Positions 44,700 through 55,740 of a stretch of DNA of 64,000 bases are shown piece by piece; position 1 is the stretch's first letter; each line of letters begins with the position of its first letter. The translations under genes were made by a program, and so were the position numbers. The stretch is from assembly GCA_000711775.1 (NCBI GenBank), contig ARYC01000128.1, positions 158,690 to 222,689 on the forward strand, read 5' to 3'. The DNA comes from Oxytricha trifallax (taxonomy: Eukaryota; Ciliophora; Spirotrichea; Sporadotrichida; Oxytrichidae). The notes beneath the pieces were generated by a model. That model did no database searches, had not been told where the DNA came from, and worked only from the letters and a program-made list of their open reading frames with translations.

Positions 44700-47365
44700 C
44701 ATTTCTTCTTCATCTTCTAAGAAAATATGAGCAATAAATTCAATAAAATGGGTATATCTTCCTCTTATATACCCAGAGCTTGTGATTCAGTATAGTATGG
44801 AAGTAAATTTATAGCCTTCGAAAATTAGGCATCTTTACTAATACCAGAAGGAGAAGGGGCCTCTGCTATTCAGAAACTTTTCACTAATCTCCTGTTTTTC
44901 TCAATTCTATATTATGTTTGTGTTCTCATCTCGAAACGAGCATATTACAAGATACTTTCTACTATTGACTTGTTATTTTCAGTTTTTCCTCGCATAATTC
45001 TATCATGATAATAGTTACTTTTAGCCAGTTCTCCCATGTAGAAATAATTGATGCTTAAATTATCGTAGGCACTCACTTCCATTTGAGTATCTGCCTCTTG
45101 CCAAGCTAATTATAGCTACTTTTTGAATTATTTTACTGCATTATCGCTGTCCTTCATTAAACGGTACACATTGCCTATCTGCTCATATACAAACATCTTC
45201 TCTTTTTATTTTTGAAAGTCTTCACATAGAATTTTCAAAGATTTGTATACTCTTACAGTCTCTGATAAGTCCTTAAAATCTTTGTAAAAATCTCCCAACA
45301 CTTTCTAAGTGTAAAATATTAAATCAAAAGTGGAAAGGTCTGAACTTTATTTTACTGTATCAATGATTTAAGTCCATATTTCGATTAAGCTATTTTTCCT
45401 AACCTCAAGAGACATTTATGGATAACTTATGATTTCATAGGATCTCACATTTTTAGCCTTTATACCAATCATTTTATCGTTACTCATTGCATGCTTTATA
45501 ACATCAAATTGCTTCTCAATGATACTCATATGTTGACTATTATAAAGATCCATCTTACTGCGGTTGAATGAAGTACGACTGTTTGATTTCTTTTCGACTT
45601 GACTTAAATTTAAGCTAATTGTTTCTCCTCCATTCAAGTCGTTGTAAATAATTTTACGATCATTAGAAATTGATCGCTCTTGTTAAATTCCTCCAAAATC
45701 TACGGTTTACATTATGGAATTATTCAATTCTTTTCCTACAGCTTTTAATCATTCATTATTGAGTTTAGCATGTCGTTTTAAGTTTAATTCATTTGAGAAA
45801 TGTTGATTTATGAATCATTTAGCTAATCCAGTTTCTTCTAAGAGTTTAGAATATTTCTAGATTTTTCTATTGAATCTAAAGTCGTATTCCTACCTTTAAA
45901 GTTCGAAGTAGTCTGATTCATTTTAAGGGATAATTAAGAATTTTTTAATTTGTATTAAACTAGAGCCATAATTTATACTAAAATAATTAACTCCTATTTT
46001 ACTTCTAAAGTCTGTGCTAATAGCTCTACCGGCTGTTGAAGTATCTATATATTTCAAAAAAAATGAGAATTAAATAATTCTTACTAGTATGCATTGTCAT
46101 CTTTGTAGATTCAATACCAGACTGGATATTTATCATATTTCTACTAATTTTTACTTTCTAATTGATAAAATTTTTATTATATAAAGATGTCACTGGTTTA
46201 TTATTCTCATTTTATTAATTTACATTGAGAAATGAATCTGCTTAATTTTTATCATTTTATTTCTAGTTGTTATGTTAAAGTTGGGTTTAATTGTATTATC
46301 TCTAATCGATAATATTTTGTCTTTGACTACTTGGATTTTTATAATTAAATAGAGAAAAACATTTATTGCAAAATCCTTTATAAAATGAATTTTTTCAAAG
46401 TGGCATAGTTGTTCCCTTGTGGCTATGGAATTAGAATATTTCTATTTTTCACTTAAGTTAAGGGTCTTTAAATACTCCCACCTCCAAATGCAGCTATCCT
46501 GCCAAAATTTTGAATGTTTCTTGTGCTTACCTTGCTACTATCTTTTGTGTAATTTATCTTATAATAATTAAATATGGAGTGTTTCGTTAGGACCCCCATA
46601 TTCGGTATGGCCAGTTGGAGCCAATAAATTCATACCACCATACATATTTTAGTTAGCAAGAGATCATTCATATTTTCGAAAAATGACTGGGAAGTTTTAT
46701 TCAATAAATCAAAGAATTCTTAGCTGTCATCCTCCATCTTTGATCCGATTTTATGCACAAAATATATGTATACTAACTCATATAAACTAATGTAATTTAT
46801 TATGTGAATTCTTTCTTGATCTTCCTAAGATCCTCTTAAATCTTATATTTCTTCTGGGGAAACCCAATTCTTTATAAAACATTAGCTGCTTTGGATTTCA
46901 ATGAATATCTTTTTAAAGTTTTCACTCCTAATTGTAATGAGCTGTTGTCAACTGAATTTTATATATTATGATATTTTCTTATTAAATTCTAATATATTAA
47001 TGTTTCAAATTATTGGATGAAATTAAGTAACTACTTTAAACATATAATCAATTTCCTCTCTCATTGCTGGCATTTTTATTAAAATATGTGGATGTTTTAT
47101 TATTAACATTATTTCTGCTGTTATAAAAGGATACATGCTGCTGTTACTGATTTTACTAGTAACTCGTTGAGAAGTTATCGTTATTGTTTGACTTTAACTT
47201 CTCTATAATCTGGGAATCGTAATTTGGCTGGCTTTGACTCTGGTACTAACCCAGACTGTTCTATGTTGCAAATAAATGCTTGCTCCCCTTATCACTAGTT
47301 GTCGTTAAATTTTAATATTTATTAGTGTTGTCCTGCTGAATGTTTTGCTGGGATGCATTGCTCAT
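44700..47365 (-). pseudogene. Gln/Asn-rich N-terminus plus TPR-type protein, interrupted
   Basis: ATG at 47,365 opens MSNASQQNIQQDNTNKYQNL, a Gln/Asn-rich region of about 100 residues. The next 270 codons share one frame (EEIDYMFKVVTQFHPII, FIEIQSSQCFIKNWVSPEEI, SKMEDDSQEFFDLLNKTSQS) but hold TGAs after HPII, IKFS and CMVV. Further frames give SLYNKNFINQKVKISRNMIN and MNQTTSNFKGRNTTLDSIEK. A 250-codon frame from about 45,695 (LNGGETISLNLSQVEKKSNS) ends with TPR-like helix pairs (KMFVYEQIGNVYRLMKDSDN, QEADTQMEVSAYDNLSINYF) and a TGA near 44,873, after which the same frame still reads as protein (IAEAPSPSGISKDAQFSKAI). Clearly one large gene, probably a scaffold protein, with several lesions. 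Confidence 0.55.
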
Positions 47366-47877
47366 TTTGTTTGAATTTTAATTAAATAAGTTTTTATTTT
47401 AATTTCCCTTATAGAAAGAATCATTTCACCTAAAAGTGATAAAATACTTGTTTAAAGCGAATGAAGCGCTCGAATAATCAGAATAATAAATAAAACAAAG
47501 AAGAAATAAAGTAAAATAACTTATTCTGTTAAAAAGCATGATTTTGACGTTAAAAATAATAATGATAAATAATTTAGGCTTGCTGTAGTTTTATAAAAGA
47601 TCTTTTATTTATTTTCTTTCACAAGATTGAAGGAGTTTTATAGTTGCTTTCTGTAGTTTTAGTGGTCTTGCTTCTTTTTTGTAAATAAAAATAGCCTTGC
47701 AAGAAACTTTATGCCAATCAAACTTAGTTTTATATAAAATATTTTCAAAAAATTGTATTTATATATAAAGAATCAAAATTAAAAGAGAAGTTAAATGAAT
47801 TTAATCATAAACAATCAATTATTTTTTTAATTACTTTTTGCTTGTTTTCTTGAGTGTTTTCATAACTTTTTTCAGAC
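47366..47877. other. AT-rich spacer between two minus-strand genes
   Basis: No coding sequence supported. Confidence 0.45.
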
Positions 47878-49092
47878 TCATCTATTTAGAAAATATCTCT
47901 CATTTTACCAATTTTTAATAACTCTTAAGTCTAAATCAGGGTTCAGGGATAGTCTAGGATAGATAAAAGCGTAGTCATACTCAATAGCAATAGTTGTTAA
48001 TTTATTAGTATATTCTTCTACAGTATTGAATTTTATATTTCTTTTGTTGAATTTCTATATGTAATCAAATTTAAACACATTTGTTAAACTATTATATTGA
48101 AATAAACTTCAATAGGTGAGTAAAATTTTATGTCAATCAGTTATGAGATAAAATTAAAAAATAAATTTAACCATTTGTACTTATAAATTTAGAGACTTTT
48201 ATAAATTATTTCCTTGATGATTTGAATCAATCACAATTTCCTAATTCCTTCTTTTAAAAAAGTACTTAACCTCATGTTCTTATAATTCCATTAGTTTAAC
48301 GAAGTTGTCAGAATATATTATTTAAATATCAATTTCTATGCATGGATATAAATGATAATAAAATATCCAATTTTTATTAATAAATAAATAGAATCCCTAT
48401 TTCTCATTACTATATTGGCAGTCATCAACGATAACAATTCCATGCTTCAATTTAACTTTTTCGCTTCTAATCTTCTAATAAATCTATTTGCTTATAACCA
48501 AAGCAGATTGTGGATCAATGACAGGAGCAATCAATTATTTAGAATAATCATGCTATTCATGATGATATGAGTTTTCTCTATAAGATTTTAAATATCTCTA
48601 TTAATTTAAATCTCTGCTGCATTCTAGTAATGATAAATCACGGGTCACGATTAATTTATCGAAACTATAGCATTTCTCTTCTAGTGTATCAATTGAAGGG
48701 TTTATGAAATAAAGTAGTTTTTCTTCTAACTTGGTTCTGGTCAGGCGAAAACTTTAATAAGTTTCGTTTTATGAAGAGAAAAGCTTTGGTTTTGGTGTAG
48801 TGGGGTGTAATTCAAAAATGTTCTTTAATGGATGGTTTTAAGAGTATTAAGCTAGTTTAAGTTGATTGAAGTCGCCGAAAAAAGCCACGTCTTAGGGAGA
48901 AATGTCAAATTTATTGAAAAGTTAGTGGGCGAATTCGATTGAAGATTAGGAAATTCAAATTACTATTAAGGGGTAGTAAGCTACATTAGAAAGGACGTTT
49001 CCAGCTATAGTTTCTATATTGTATAAGTCAATATCTCTTATGAAAGTTGAGAAGAGTCTTTGATTGGTTTTATAAAGTTTTTACAGCTTCAT
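47878..49092 (-). pseudogene. large unknown protein, interrupted
   Basis: ATG at 49,092 starts MKLQKLYKTNQRLFSTFIRD. A TGA follows YYPLIVI, and the same frame then runs ISQSSIEFAHQLFNKFDISP, DVAFFGDFNQLKLAQYSQNH and on for more than 250 codons (YFINPSIDTLEEKCYSFDKL, SEKVKLKHGIVIVDDCQYSN). After an AT-rich gap near 48,070-48,150 (intron or eliminated segment) a last exon reads IKFNTVEEYTNKLTTIAIEY and YPRLSLNPDLDLRVIKNW to TGA 47,878. GDFNQL after a hydrophobic strand faintly recalls the GDxxQL motif of UPF1-like helicases, and the broken PLIVI site would be its Walker B, but other helicase motifs were not found. Confidence 0.45.
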
Positions 49093-49195
49093 TTCTTTGA
49101 TAATTATTATATTCAATTACAAAAGTTGATTAACTCTTATCTTAGATTCAAGATGAAAAATAAATTTCTTACAATCATTAAATAGTATAAATTAT

Positions 49196-49876
49196 TTTTA
49201 GTTATCTTGCTGAGTTTGTCTTTGTCTTTCTTACTATCAAGCCATTTAATTCTTTCTCCATCTTCCCAGAGTCCTCGTTTGCTCTTTCCCTTGCTATTAA
49301 AGAATTTACTTTCTCCATACTATTTACAATTGCCCCACATACCTTCGTAGCGATGCCCATCAGGCCATGTGTACACACCATATCCTTCTTTCTTATCATC
49401 CACATATTTCCCTTCATAACATCTACCATCTTCCCAGGTATATTTGCCTTGGCCGTGTAATTTATTTTCTTTCCAATCACCAATATATTTACGACCATCT
49501 GGCCAGGTGTAAGTTCCATAACTTTCAATATTATTATTTGCCAGACTCCGTCGTAAAAAGACCCATCAGTCCACTTATAGTAGTTCTGTCCATGCTTAAG
49601 TCCAAGATGGAAATTTCCCTCGTAAAAAGAGCCATCTTCCCATTCCTCACGACCATAGCCTTATTTGAGGTCATCCTTCCACATGCCGTTAAATTTAGAC
49701 CCATTTTTCTGATAGCAGCTGCCTCTCCCATTCGCCTTATCATTTTGAAAATCACCTTCATAGACATCGCCATTTATGTGATGAAAAGTTCCATAATCAC
49801 TGGCCTTATTATTTCTCTAATCTCCCACGAATGAGGCGCCGTCTTTCCTCACAAGCTTGCCCTTGCCATGTTTTAT
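49196..49876 (-). CDS. MORN-repeat protein (one frameshift)
   Basis: The minus strand encodes serial MORN repeats: [59 protein letters not shown], and, after a one-base shift near 49,520, [60 protein letters not shown], followed by a Lys-rich tail ([11 protein letters not shown]). At least seven repeats of about 23 residues with the YxGxWxxGxxxGxG pattern. MORN proteins often tether signalling proteins to membranes or the cortex. All Trp are TGG and Gln includes TAA/TAG. The N-terminus begins next to a perfect hairpin, so an upstream exon or segment is missing here. Confidence 0.8.
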
Positions 49877-49904
49877 GATTAGCTTCTTTTAAGAGAAGCT
49901 AATC
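49877..49904. repeat. perfect 12-bp stem hairpin at MORN gene edge
   Basis: GATTAGCTTCTTTTAAGAGA continuing AGCTAATC: a stem of GATTAGCTTCTC-type complementarity with a 4-6 nt loop. It lies exactly where MORN coding similarity stops. Confidence 0.6.
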
Positions 49905-50826
49905 TTTTTTATCTGGCCAGTAAGTATATACTGATTAATCTTCAACAAGAGTTAATTGATCAATATGAATCAATATTTCATTGGGATCTAATTATTGAAA
50001 CTGATTTGGACTCTTAATTATTGAATCCGCATTTTTACCTCTGTCATTTTTGTATAAAAGTAATGAATTTGGAAATAAAATTAACATTATTTAGTATATA
50101 TATTTGTAATTCATATGTTTATATGAATAATTTTAAGTTTGATAAAAAACAAATAACTTTTATCCCTGAAGTTAGTAAAAAATCCAATCAATTAAATAGG
50201 ATCAATTATTTTATCTTTAATCAGCTTACAAACCTTATAGAAATAAATCCAAAAGAATTTTATACTCCATGGAATTTATATACTGTTGGTGTATTGGCAC
50301 ACAAAATATATAAAACTCACTACAATTATTTTAATATGATATATAATGCAATCTAAGTCATTAATCTTAATTTATTTTTAATTAAGAAATATTAATTCTA
50401 CTCATTTCATTAAATTATTATTAATTCATATAAAGAATTCTATAACAAAATTAAGAGTATAAATTATATTAACCCTACTCATAGTGCTGAAATCATCATT
50501 AAACTGCATTAAATCGCCCATGTCAATTTTATTAGAGAATTACTGTGAATCTTGCTTCTTGTTCATTGTTATTGTGTAATCTTAATTATTATTATCTAAT
50601 TTTATGTACCCCCTGCTTTGACTGATACCGTAGTTGCTTATGTTTTTTATGACTTGTATTAAATTTAATACTTATATATTTATATAGGATTTTAAGAATC
50701 TGCAATAAATTATACTCCCGTAATGACGACGTAAAGATTAAAGATTTTCAAATATATTTATATTAATATTATTGTATTTGGTGAATGAACTCTTGATTGA
50801 TAGCTTGTATGTCTGTTAATACTAAT
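49905..50826. other. AT-rich spacer
   Basis: A plus frame at 50,021-50,356 is open but AT-rich and of chance composition. No gene supported. Confidence 0.4.
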
Positions 50827-51083
50827 ACCCCATAGATCAATTAAGAAGCAAGGATAGGAGTTAAGAACATTTAGATTAAAAATTAATTATAATTGTCTTA
50901 TAATATAAATAATTAGGCTAAAATCAAATTAACACACCCTGATTAGATTATTTTATAAGACAATTAATCGAGCCAATAGTTTTAATAATTAGCCCAAACA
51001 TTATAATTATACGCCAATAATAATAAATTCTTAATTTAATTGTTCTTAAACCCAATTCTCATGTCTTAATTGATCTATGGGGT
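50827..51083. mobile_element. small MITE-like element with 20-bp terminal inverted repeats
   Basis: 257 bp bounded by ACCCCATAGATCAATTAAGA and its exact reverse complement. Further inside, GTTAAGAACA and TTATAATTGTCTTATAA are mirrored imperfectly. No ORF. The target duplication is not clear. Confidence 0.7.
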
Positions 51084-51189
51084 TTTACAATTTTAACTTA
51101 GCTGCACATTATTCTCATCAAACTCCTCTTTATTTTATAGTAAATAAAAAAGAAATATTATTTAAAATACTGATTTCTTTTTATTTTTC

Positions 51190-51345
51190 AAAGTACTATG
51201 ATAAATAATTTGTCATACTACTGGATGTTGGGTCTGGCTTTGGATCTACACCAATTATCGTCACAGCAAGTGGCATTGAATTTGTCATCCATGCCAGTGC
51301 ATGTCCCAAGAGTTTAGCCCATTTCTAGTATATCTATATATTTTG
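51190..51345 (+). CDS. coding-like exon, unknown
   Basis: One plus frame reads KYYDKQFVILLDVGSGFGST and PIIVTASGIEFVIHASACPK, markedly protein-like against AT-rich flanks. LLDVGSGFGS could be a methyltransferase motif I or a degenerate VWA (DxSxS) start; the piece is too short to decide. It may be the first segment of the gene that follows at 51.7 kb. Confidence 0.35.
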
Positions 51346-51718
51346 ATATATTTTAATAAATAAGAAGAATTTATATTTTTAGATTCAACAATATCAAAAT
51401 AAATATTACTTATCTTCCTCTAATGTTTAGATTAAATGTTAAAACAATTTATTCCACTAGTCATATAATTTTCCCTCAATGTATATTTTTTCAGAGTATA
51501 TCGGAAATTGGCAAATAAATTAAGAATTAATAAGTTTTTGAGTAGTATTATTTTAAGATTACGCTCTTATGATAATAAGAGAAAGATTGATTCAAAAATA
51601 ATTAATGACCTATAAGTTTTAGTTTGTATTAAAATTTAGAGCTAAGATGACCTGAAATTATACTTTATTTAAAAAACAAAAATAAATTATCAATCATTAT
51701 ATAAACACTATAAAATAA

Positions 51719-52354
51719 ATGCTATCACTTGAGACTCAAAGGCCACTGATCACAGCCACTTAAATGAATACTGATGAGAATCATTTAATGCGCACAGTCG
51801 CAGGAGATACTCAGGGAGCTATTATGAAGAGATCTTAATCATAAGGATTTATATACTATAAATATCATATCACTAAGTGTTATACTTTTGAATTGATGTA
51901 TTTAATTATGAGATCTCATGACTCATGAGCAATCGTCTCATATGTTCAAATTTAATCATGAAAACGACTTCACTGATTAGATGAAGCAATTAAAGCATAA
52001 AAATAAAAATAAAAAGTCATCGTAATTGCAGACACCTGGAGGCACAGGCAAGATTCAGCCAGGAACTCAAGATGATTTTGTTTTCAGTCCTGACACTCTC
52101 AGAAACCCATAATTTATTTAAAGATTATTTGTATAAAACTAAAGTTTATTTTGTGAAACCGCCCTATAATAAGCGAGGAGTCTGGTGAATCGATGTCCCC
52201 AGATAAGTCAACTTTAACTTTGAGTATGGTAAGTTTGAGATCTATGTCTTCAGGTTGGGACTACATAACTTTCCCCAAGAGAGCTAATGTTGAAAATATA
52301 CTCAAGCTACAATCGAGAATTAAAGAAGACTACTATGAGCGTGTCAAGTTAATG
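51719..52354 (+). CDS. unknown gene, exon(s) ending at a GTAAGT donor
   Basis: ATG at 51,719 opens MLSLETQRPLITATQMNTDE and HLMRTVAGDTQGAIMKRSQS. After a frame change the sequence continues FTDQMKQLKHKNKNKKSSQL and TPGGTGKIQPGTQDDFVFSP, then EYGKFEIYVFRLGLHNF and RANVENILKLQSRIKEDYYE ending RVKLM at a GTAAGT donor (52,355). An in-frame TGA occurs after RGVW. The composition is convincingly coding; the family is not recognised. No downstream exon was found before the repeat at 52.95 kb. Confidence 0.45.
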
Positions 52355-52949
52355 GTAAGTTAAAATAGAAATATTGAAGAAAATCAAGTGTTTAAAATTA
52401 TATGAGTGCTTCATCTGTATCGTGTAATAAGAATAGAATCGATTGATATTTAAGTAATTCCTAAGTAGTTTTATAAAAAAACCAAACTATCCATTAATTA
52501 TCAAAATTATAGAATTTATCAATTCAGCCACTTTATTCATGATTTTATAGAGACATCACGTTAGTACAAGAATAATTGGTTTAGGATTCTTTTTATCTCT
52601 TGCTAAATTGCTATAGTAATTAATATTAATCGTTATATACATTTTAATGTTTACTTTTCGCTTTGCTATCAGTACTGATATTCAATTGGAAAGCGATTTC
52701 AGCAATCTACGTTATTGGTTTTGGTAATTAAAATTAATCAGTTATACAACTTTTAATAGATATCGTCTTTACCTGTGGATTCATTATTTTACTTATTGTT
52801 GAGAGAAAATTCTTCAATAATTGTATACTAATTTAGCTATATTTTGAAACATTTGATTTACTGTTTAAGAAAAACAATTTATATTTTTTACTATCTCTCT
52901 TTTTAGATGGTTCTTTAGGCTCTGTCTCGTATGCATCTCGGTACAGGGA
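52355..52949. other. AT-rich spacer
   Basis: No coding sequence supported. Confidence 0.4.
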
Positions 52950-52952
52950 GAA

Positions 52953-53145
52953 GTGGAATGGGGGGCGAGGTCTTTTTTGGAAATTTTCTTGTTCACGACT
53001 AGCCACGTCATTGATTGCCACGTCAACTCATTTCAGATACGTCTACTTAACGACTAAAATTGATGGTTTTAATTTTAGTATTAAACAGTGAATTGATAAA
53101 TATTTAATTTTGAGTTTAACTCGTTAATCAGATGGTTCTTTTATC
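52953..53145. repeat. dispersed repeat, inverted copy of 8.48-8.62 kb
   Basis: Reads, on the minus strand, CACTGTTTAATACTAAAATT, then GTAGACGTATCTGA and GAGTTGACGTGGCA as at 8.5 kb. The minus-strand gene at 53.15-54.1 kb runs without a stop into this repeat, so its last 40 codons would be repeat-derived unless an eliminated boundary lies between. Confidence 0.7.
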
Positions 53146-54110
53146 AGGAGAGAACTGCATATTATATTCATTTTAGGAGTATCCATGTTCATAATAACGA
53201 TTTATGGAGTTTTCCCACTTGTTCTATTCGTGTTCATTCTATCTTCAGCTCTTCTTCTATAGTTCAATTCAAGCCTCCTGTAGATCTTTTGAATCTTTTT
53301 GAGTCTCTCCTTGTCATCTTCGGAGTTGTTATCGTTTTCGAATTGATTCAGGAACTCATCGAGACTATCAATGGAAAACTTCTCGTTCTTTGAGGTATCA
53401 GAATTTGTTTGATTAAGAAGCTGAGCTAATCTGAACAGAAAGTTTGAATTTTCAGTGAGAGATTTTACGCTGGATTGAATCGATTGGAGCTTATCCCTCT
53501 CGTCATTCTGATGCTAGTCGTTTTAGATTTCTGTTTCTAAACTGGCTTGTTTTATAGACATCCAATACATGGTGATGTGTATGGCAAATAGCTCACGTAT
53601 CACACTAAAATAGATAATTAAGGTTGGAGGTCAGGGTTTTTAAATAAGGAAACTTACATTAATTATCTCGATTGAGAGCCATTATCATAGGTTGCACTAG
53701 TTTTTAACTCTTCTTTTATGAATTTTGTAAAAAACTACCCATCAATAAAAAGTGTATCTTTTATTTCTTCAAGAAGTTGATAAAACCTCTGCATGCTGAA
53801 ATCTGGATCAATAGTTGCCATGATCTCTCTGCTCATTGAACGGATGCTATTCACGAAATCAGTATACATATATTCCATTTTTATTCTTTCTTCAAAGTCT
53901 TGTTCTATTGGTTAAATTAAAATCAGTAATTTGGAATTGAATTAATACTAAATAGTAATAACTGTATTAATTTCTTCAAGATAATCTAATGAAACTTATA
54001 GTTTTTAGTTTTTAACGGGATATAAGAATAGAAAATAGAATAACTTACTTTCTTAGACTTATTTCTCTTGATCTCTTTTTTCTTATAGAGCGCATTCTTG
54101 TTCCTCTTTT
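53018..54110 (-). CDS. coiled-coil protein gene with two introns
   Basis: Three exons join in phase on the minus strand. Exon 1 (to 54,049) has FNNVKIKEEQECALQEKRDQ and ends GAA A|GTAAGT; intron 53,905-54,048. Exon 2 gives FEERIKMEYMYTDFVNSIRS, ATIDPDFSMQRFYQLLEEIK and ends at a GTAAGT donor; intron 53,605-53,657 (53 nt, ...TATTTTAG). Exon 3 gives IRELFAIHITMYWMSIKQAS, KLQSIQSSVKSLTENSNFLF and EDDKERLKKIQKIYRRLELN. TAA/TAG are Gln. No TGA or frameshift in about 260 codons, so this is one of the best preserved genes here. The start codon is not located (the first ATG is out of frame) and the C-terminus runs into a dispersed repeat. Family unknown; probably helical. Confidence 0.7.
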
Positions 54111-54258
54111 ATCTTCACGTTATTGAAGACTCCATTTCGAATAATTATAGTATACTTAATGATTCTCTAATTATAATTATGGAGACTCTTTGATTATTTT
54201 TTATTAGAAAGAGAGATTGTTGAAACCAATTGGAGGCTTAAAAGAGTACATAATTAAC

Positions 54259-55094
54259 ATGATGATGTTTAATGAGCAATCCTCTTCAGACTTTAATGAT
54301 TACAAAGACACTAATGATAACCAGAGACTTGGTAGTGACGAAGAAAATTAAATGCAATTTGATAATGATCAAGTCGCCCTCCTTACAGGAACAGGCCTGG
54401 ATGAAGATTTCTAAGAGTTCGAGAATTTGCTTGGCTTACCAGACAGTGAATGGGAGCTTGGATTTAAGAATGACTACATTAAAGTTCGGAAGGAAATTGG
54501 GTTTAACAACAAACCAGAAATTATGGTTAAGTTCGAGGCTATATTTCTCAAAAATCCAAATGCACATTCCATTTGAAGCATTAGCTGATATCGATGTGCG
54601 TAAAAAATGGGATGAAGTTGTTTGGAATTTAACAGTCATTGAGGATGGAATGAATGGGAATCCATGTGTCTTCTATTACAATATAAGAGCGCCAAGTTTT
54701 ATGTAAAGTAGAGAAGTCATAGTGAGTTACAAAATTTAAACTGACTTTTTCAAAAAAGGAAACTTAGCTCTTCATCACATAACTATCGATTATCCTGATT
54801 ACCCCGAGGATCCCTCAAAATTTATCCGTATTAATTAGAAAATTAATGCCTTCATGTTTAGATAAGATAATTTGGCAATAATTACTGAAAATATTGATAG
54901 CAAAACTCATTATTATAATAAAAGTTTGAGGAATGTGCCGAATATCATGGCACTGAGGTCATTTGGATAGTCAGTCAAAAAGTGAAGACCAATACTCCAC
55001 TCAATTATTGCATCAGAGAGCTGTTAGCAATCCAAAAATCATGATCGACTCACTTATCTAAACTAGCCACAAGATCCAAAATGGAGATATTTGA
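54259..55094 (+). CDS. START-domain lipid-binding-like protein (frame changes)
   Basis: ATG at 54,259 (MMMFNEQSSSDFNDYKDTND) leads an acidic N-terminus, then LLGLPDSEWELGFKNDYIKV. After a one-base shift near 54,560 the START core is clear: IPFEALADIDVRKKWDEVVW (the WD after the dyad R.KWD is typical), CVFYYNIRAPSFM, SREVIVSYKIQTDFFKKGNL, FRQDNLAIITENIDSKTHYY, NVPNIMALRSFGQSVKK. A further shift near 54,985 gives the C-terminal helix AVSNPKIMIDSLIQTSHKIQ ending NGDI at TGA 55,092-55,094. START proteins bind and move lipids. It is divergent from the coiled-coil gene at its left. Two frame changes suggest lesions or tiny removed segments. Confidence 0.65.
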
Positions 55095-55740
55095 AATCAA
55101 ATCATTGTGAACTTTCCAATACTTTATAAATCAGTCTGATCTTAATTTATGGCTAAACTATAGAGAAGAAATATTAAATCAACTCACTTAAGATATTGAA
55201 TAATTAATAATTGTCAAGAGAAAATTATTCATTCAAATAATCTACATTTAATTATCAATTTTTTTATTATCTTTTTATATTTATACTTAGAAATTTGAAA
55301 AGTAATCAATAATTTCTAGAAAAAAGTAAAAAATAGTTTAATATATTTCTGTCATATGCCTTATTTAAAATCGAATAATTTATTATTTAATGAAAAATGA
55401 TATGAATTAATCGTGCCTCTATTATTAGTTAAATAAATATTTATTAACATTAATCTATTAACGCAGTCGCTTAATAAAATTGAAAATCTTTTGCCATATC
55501 CAGTAGGAGAAAGTGTAGTTAAGGAACTCTAACCCCTCCCCAATTCCCAATTACTCATGAATTATTGTTTCCATCAAGACTTAAGATAGGAAATTAAGAA
55601 ATACCAGATTAGAATATGCTCAAATATTATTATTAATACTTTGAAATCCTATATTATTTTGATATAAAATTGAAATGTATTAGCAAAGCAAATACATTTG
55701 TATAATATAATTGTATGATTATCTAGTATAAGAGGGGAGG

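Noticed and set aside
44873..48990. UGA read as tryptophan genome-wide
   Set aside because: All Trp I could place in the MORN repeats, the TBE proteins, calcineurin and acid phosphatase are TGG, those genes end at TGA, and the helicase-like and acid-phosphatase TGA sites align with non-Trp family positions.
49367..49834. Plus-strand 155-codon frame
   Set aside because: Antisense shadow of the MORN-repeat gene, whose repeats are unmistakable on minus.
50021..50356. 111-codon plus frame
   Set aside because: AT-rich with chance composition and no similarity to neighbours.
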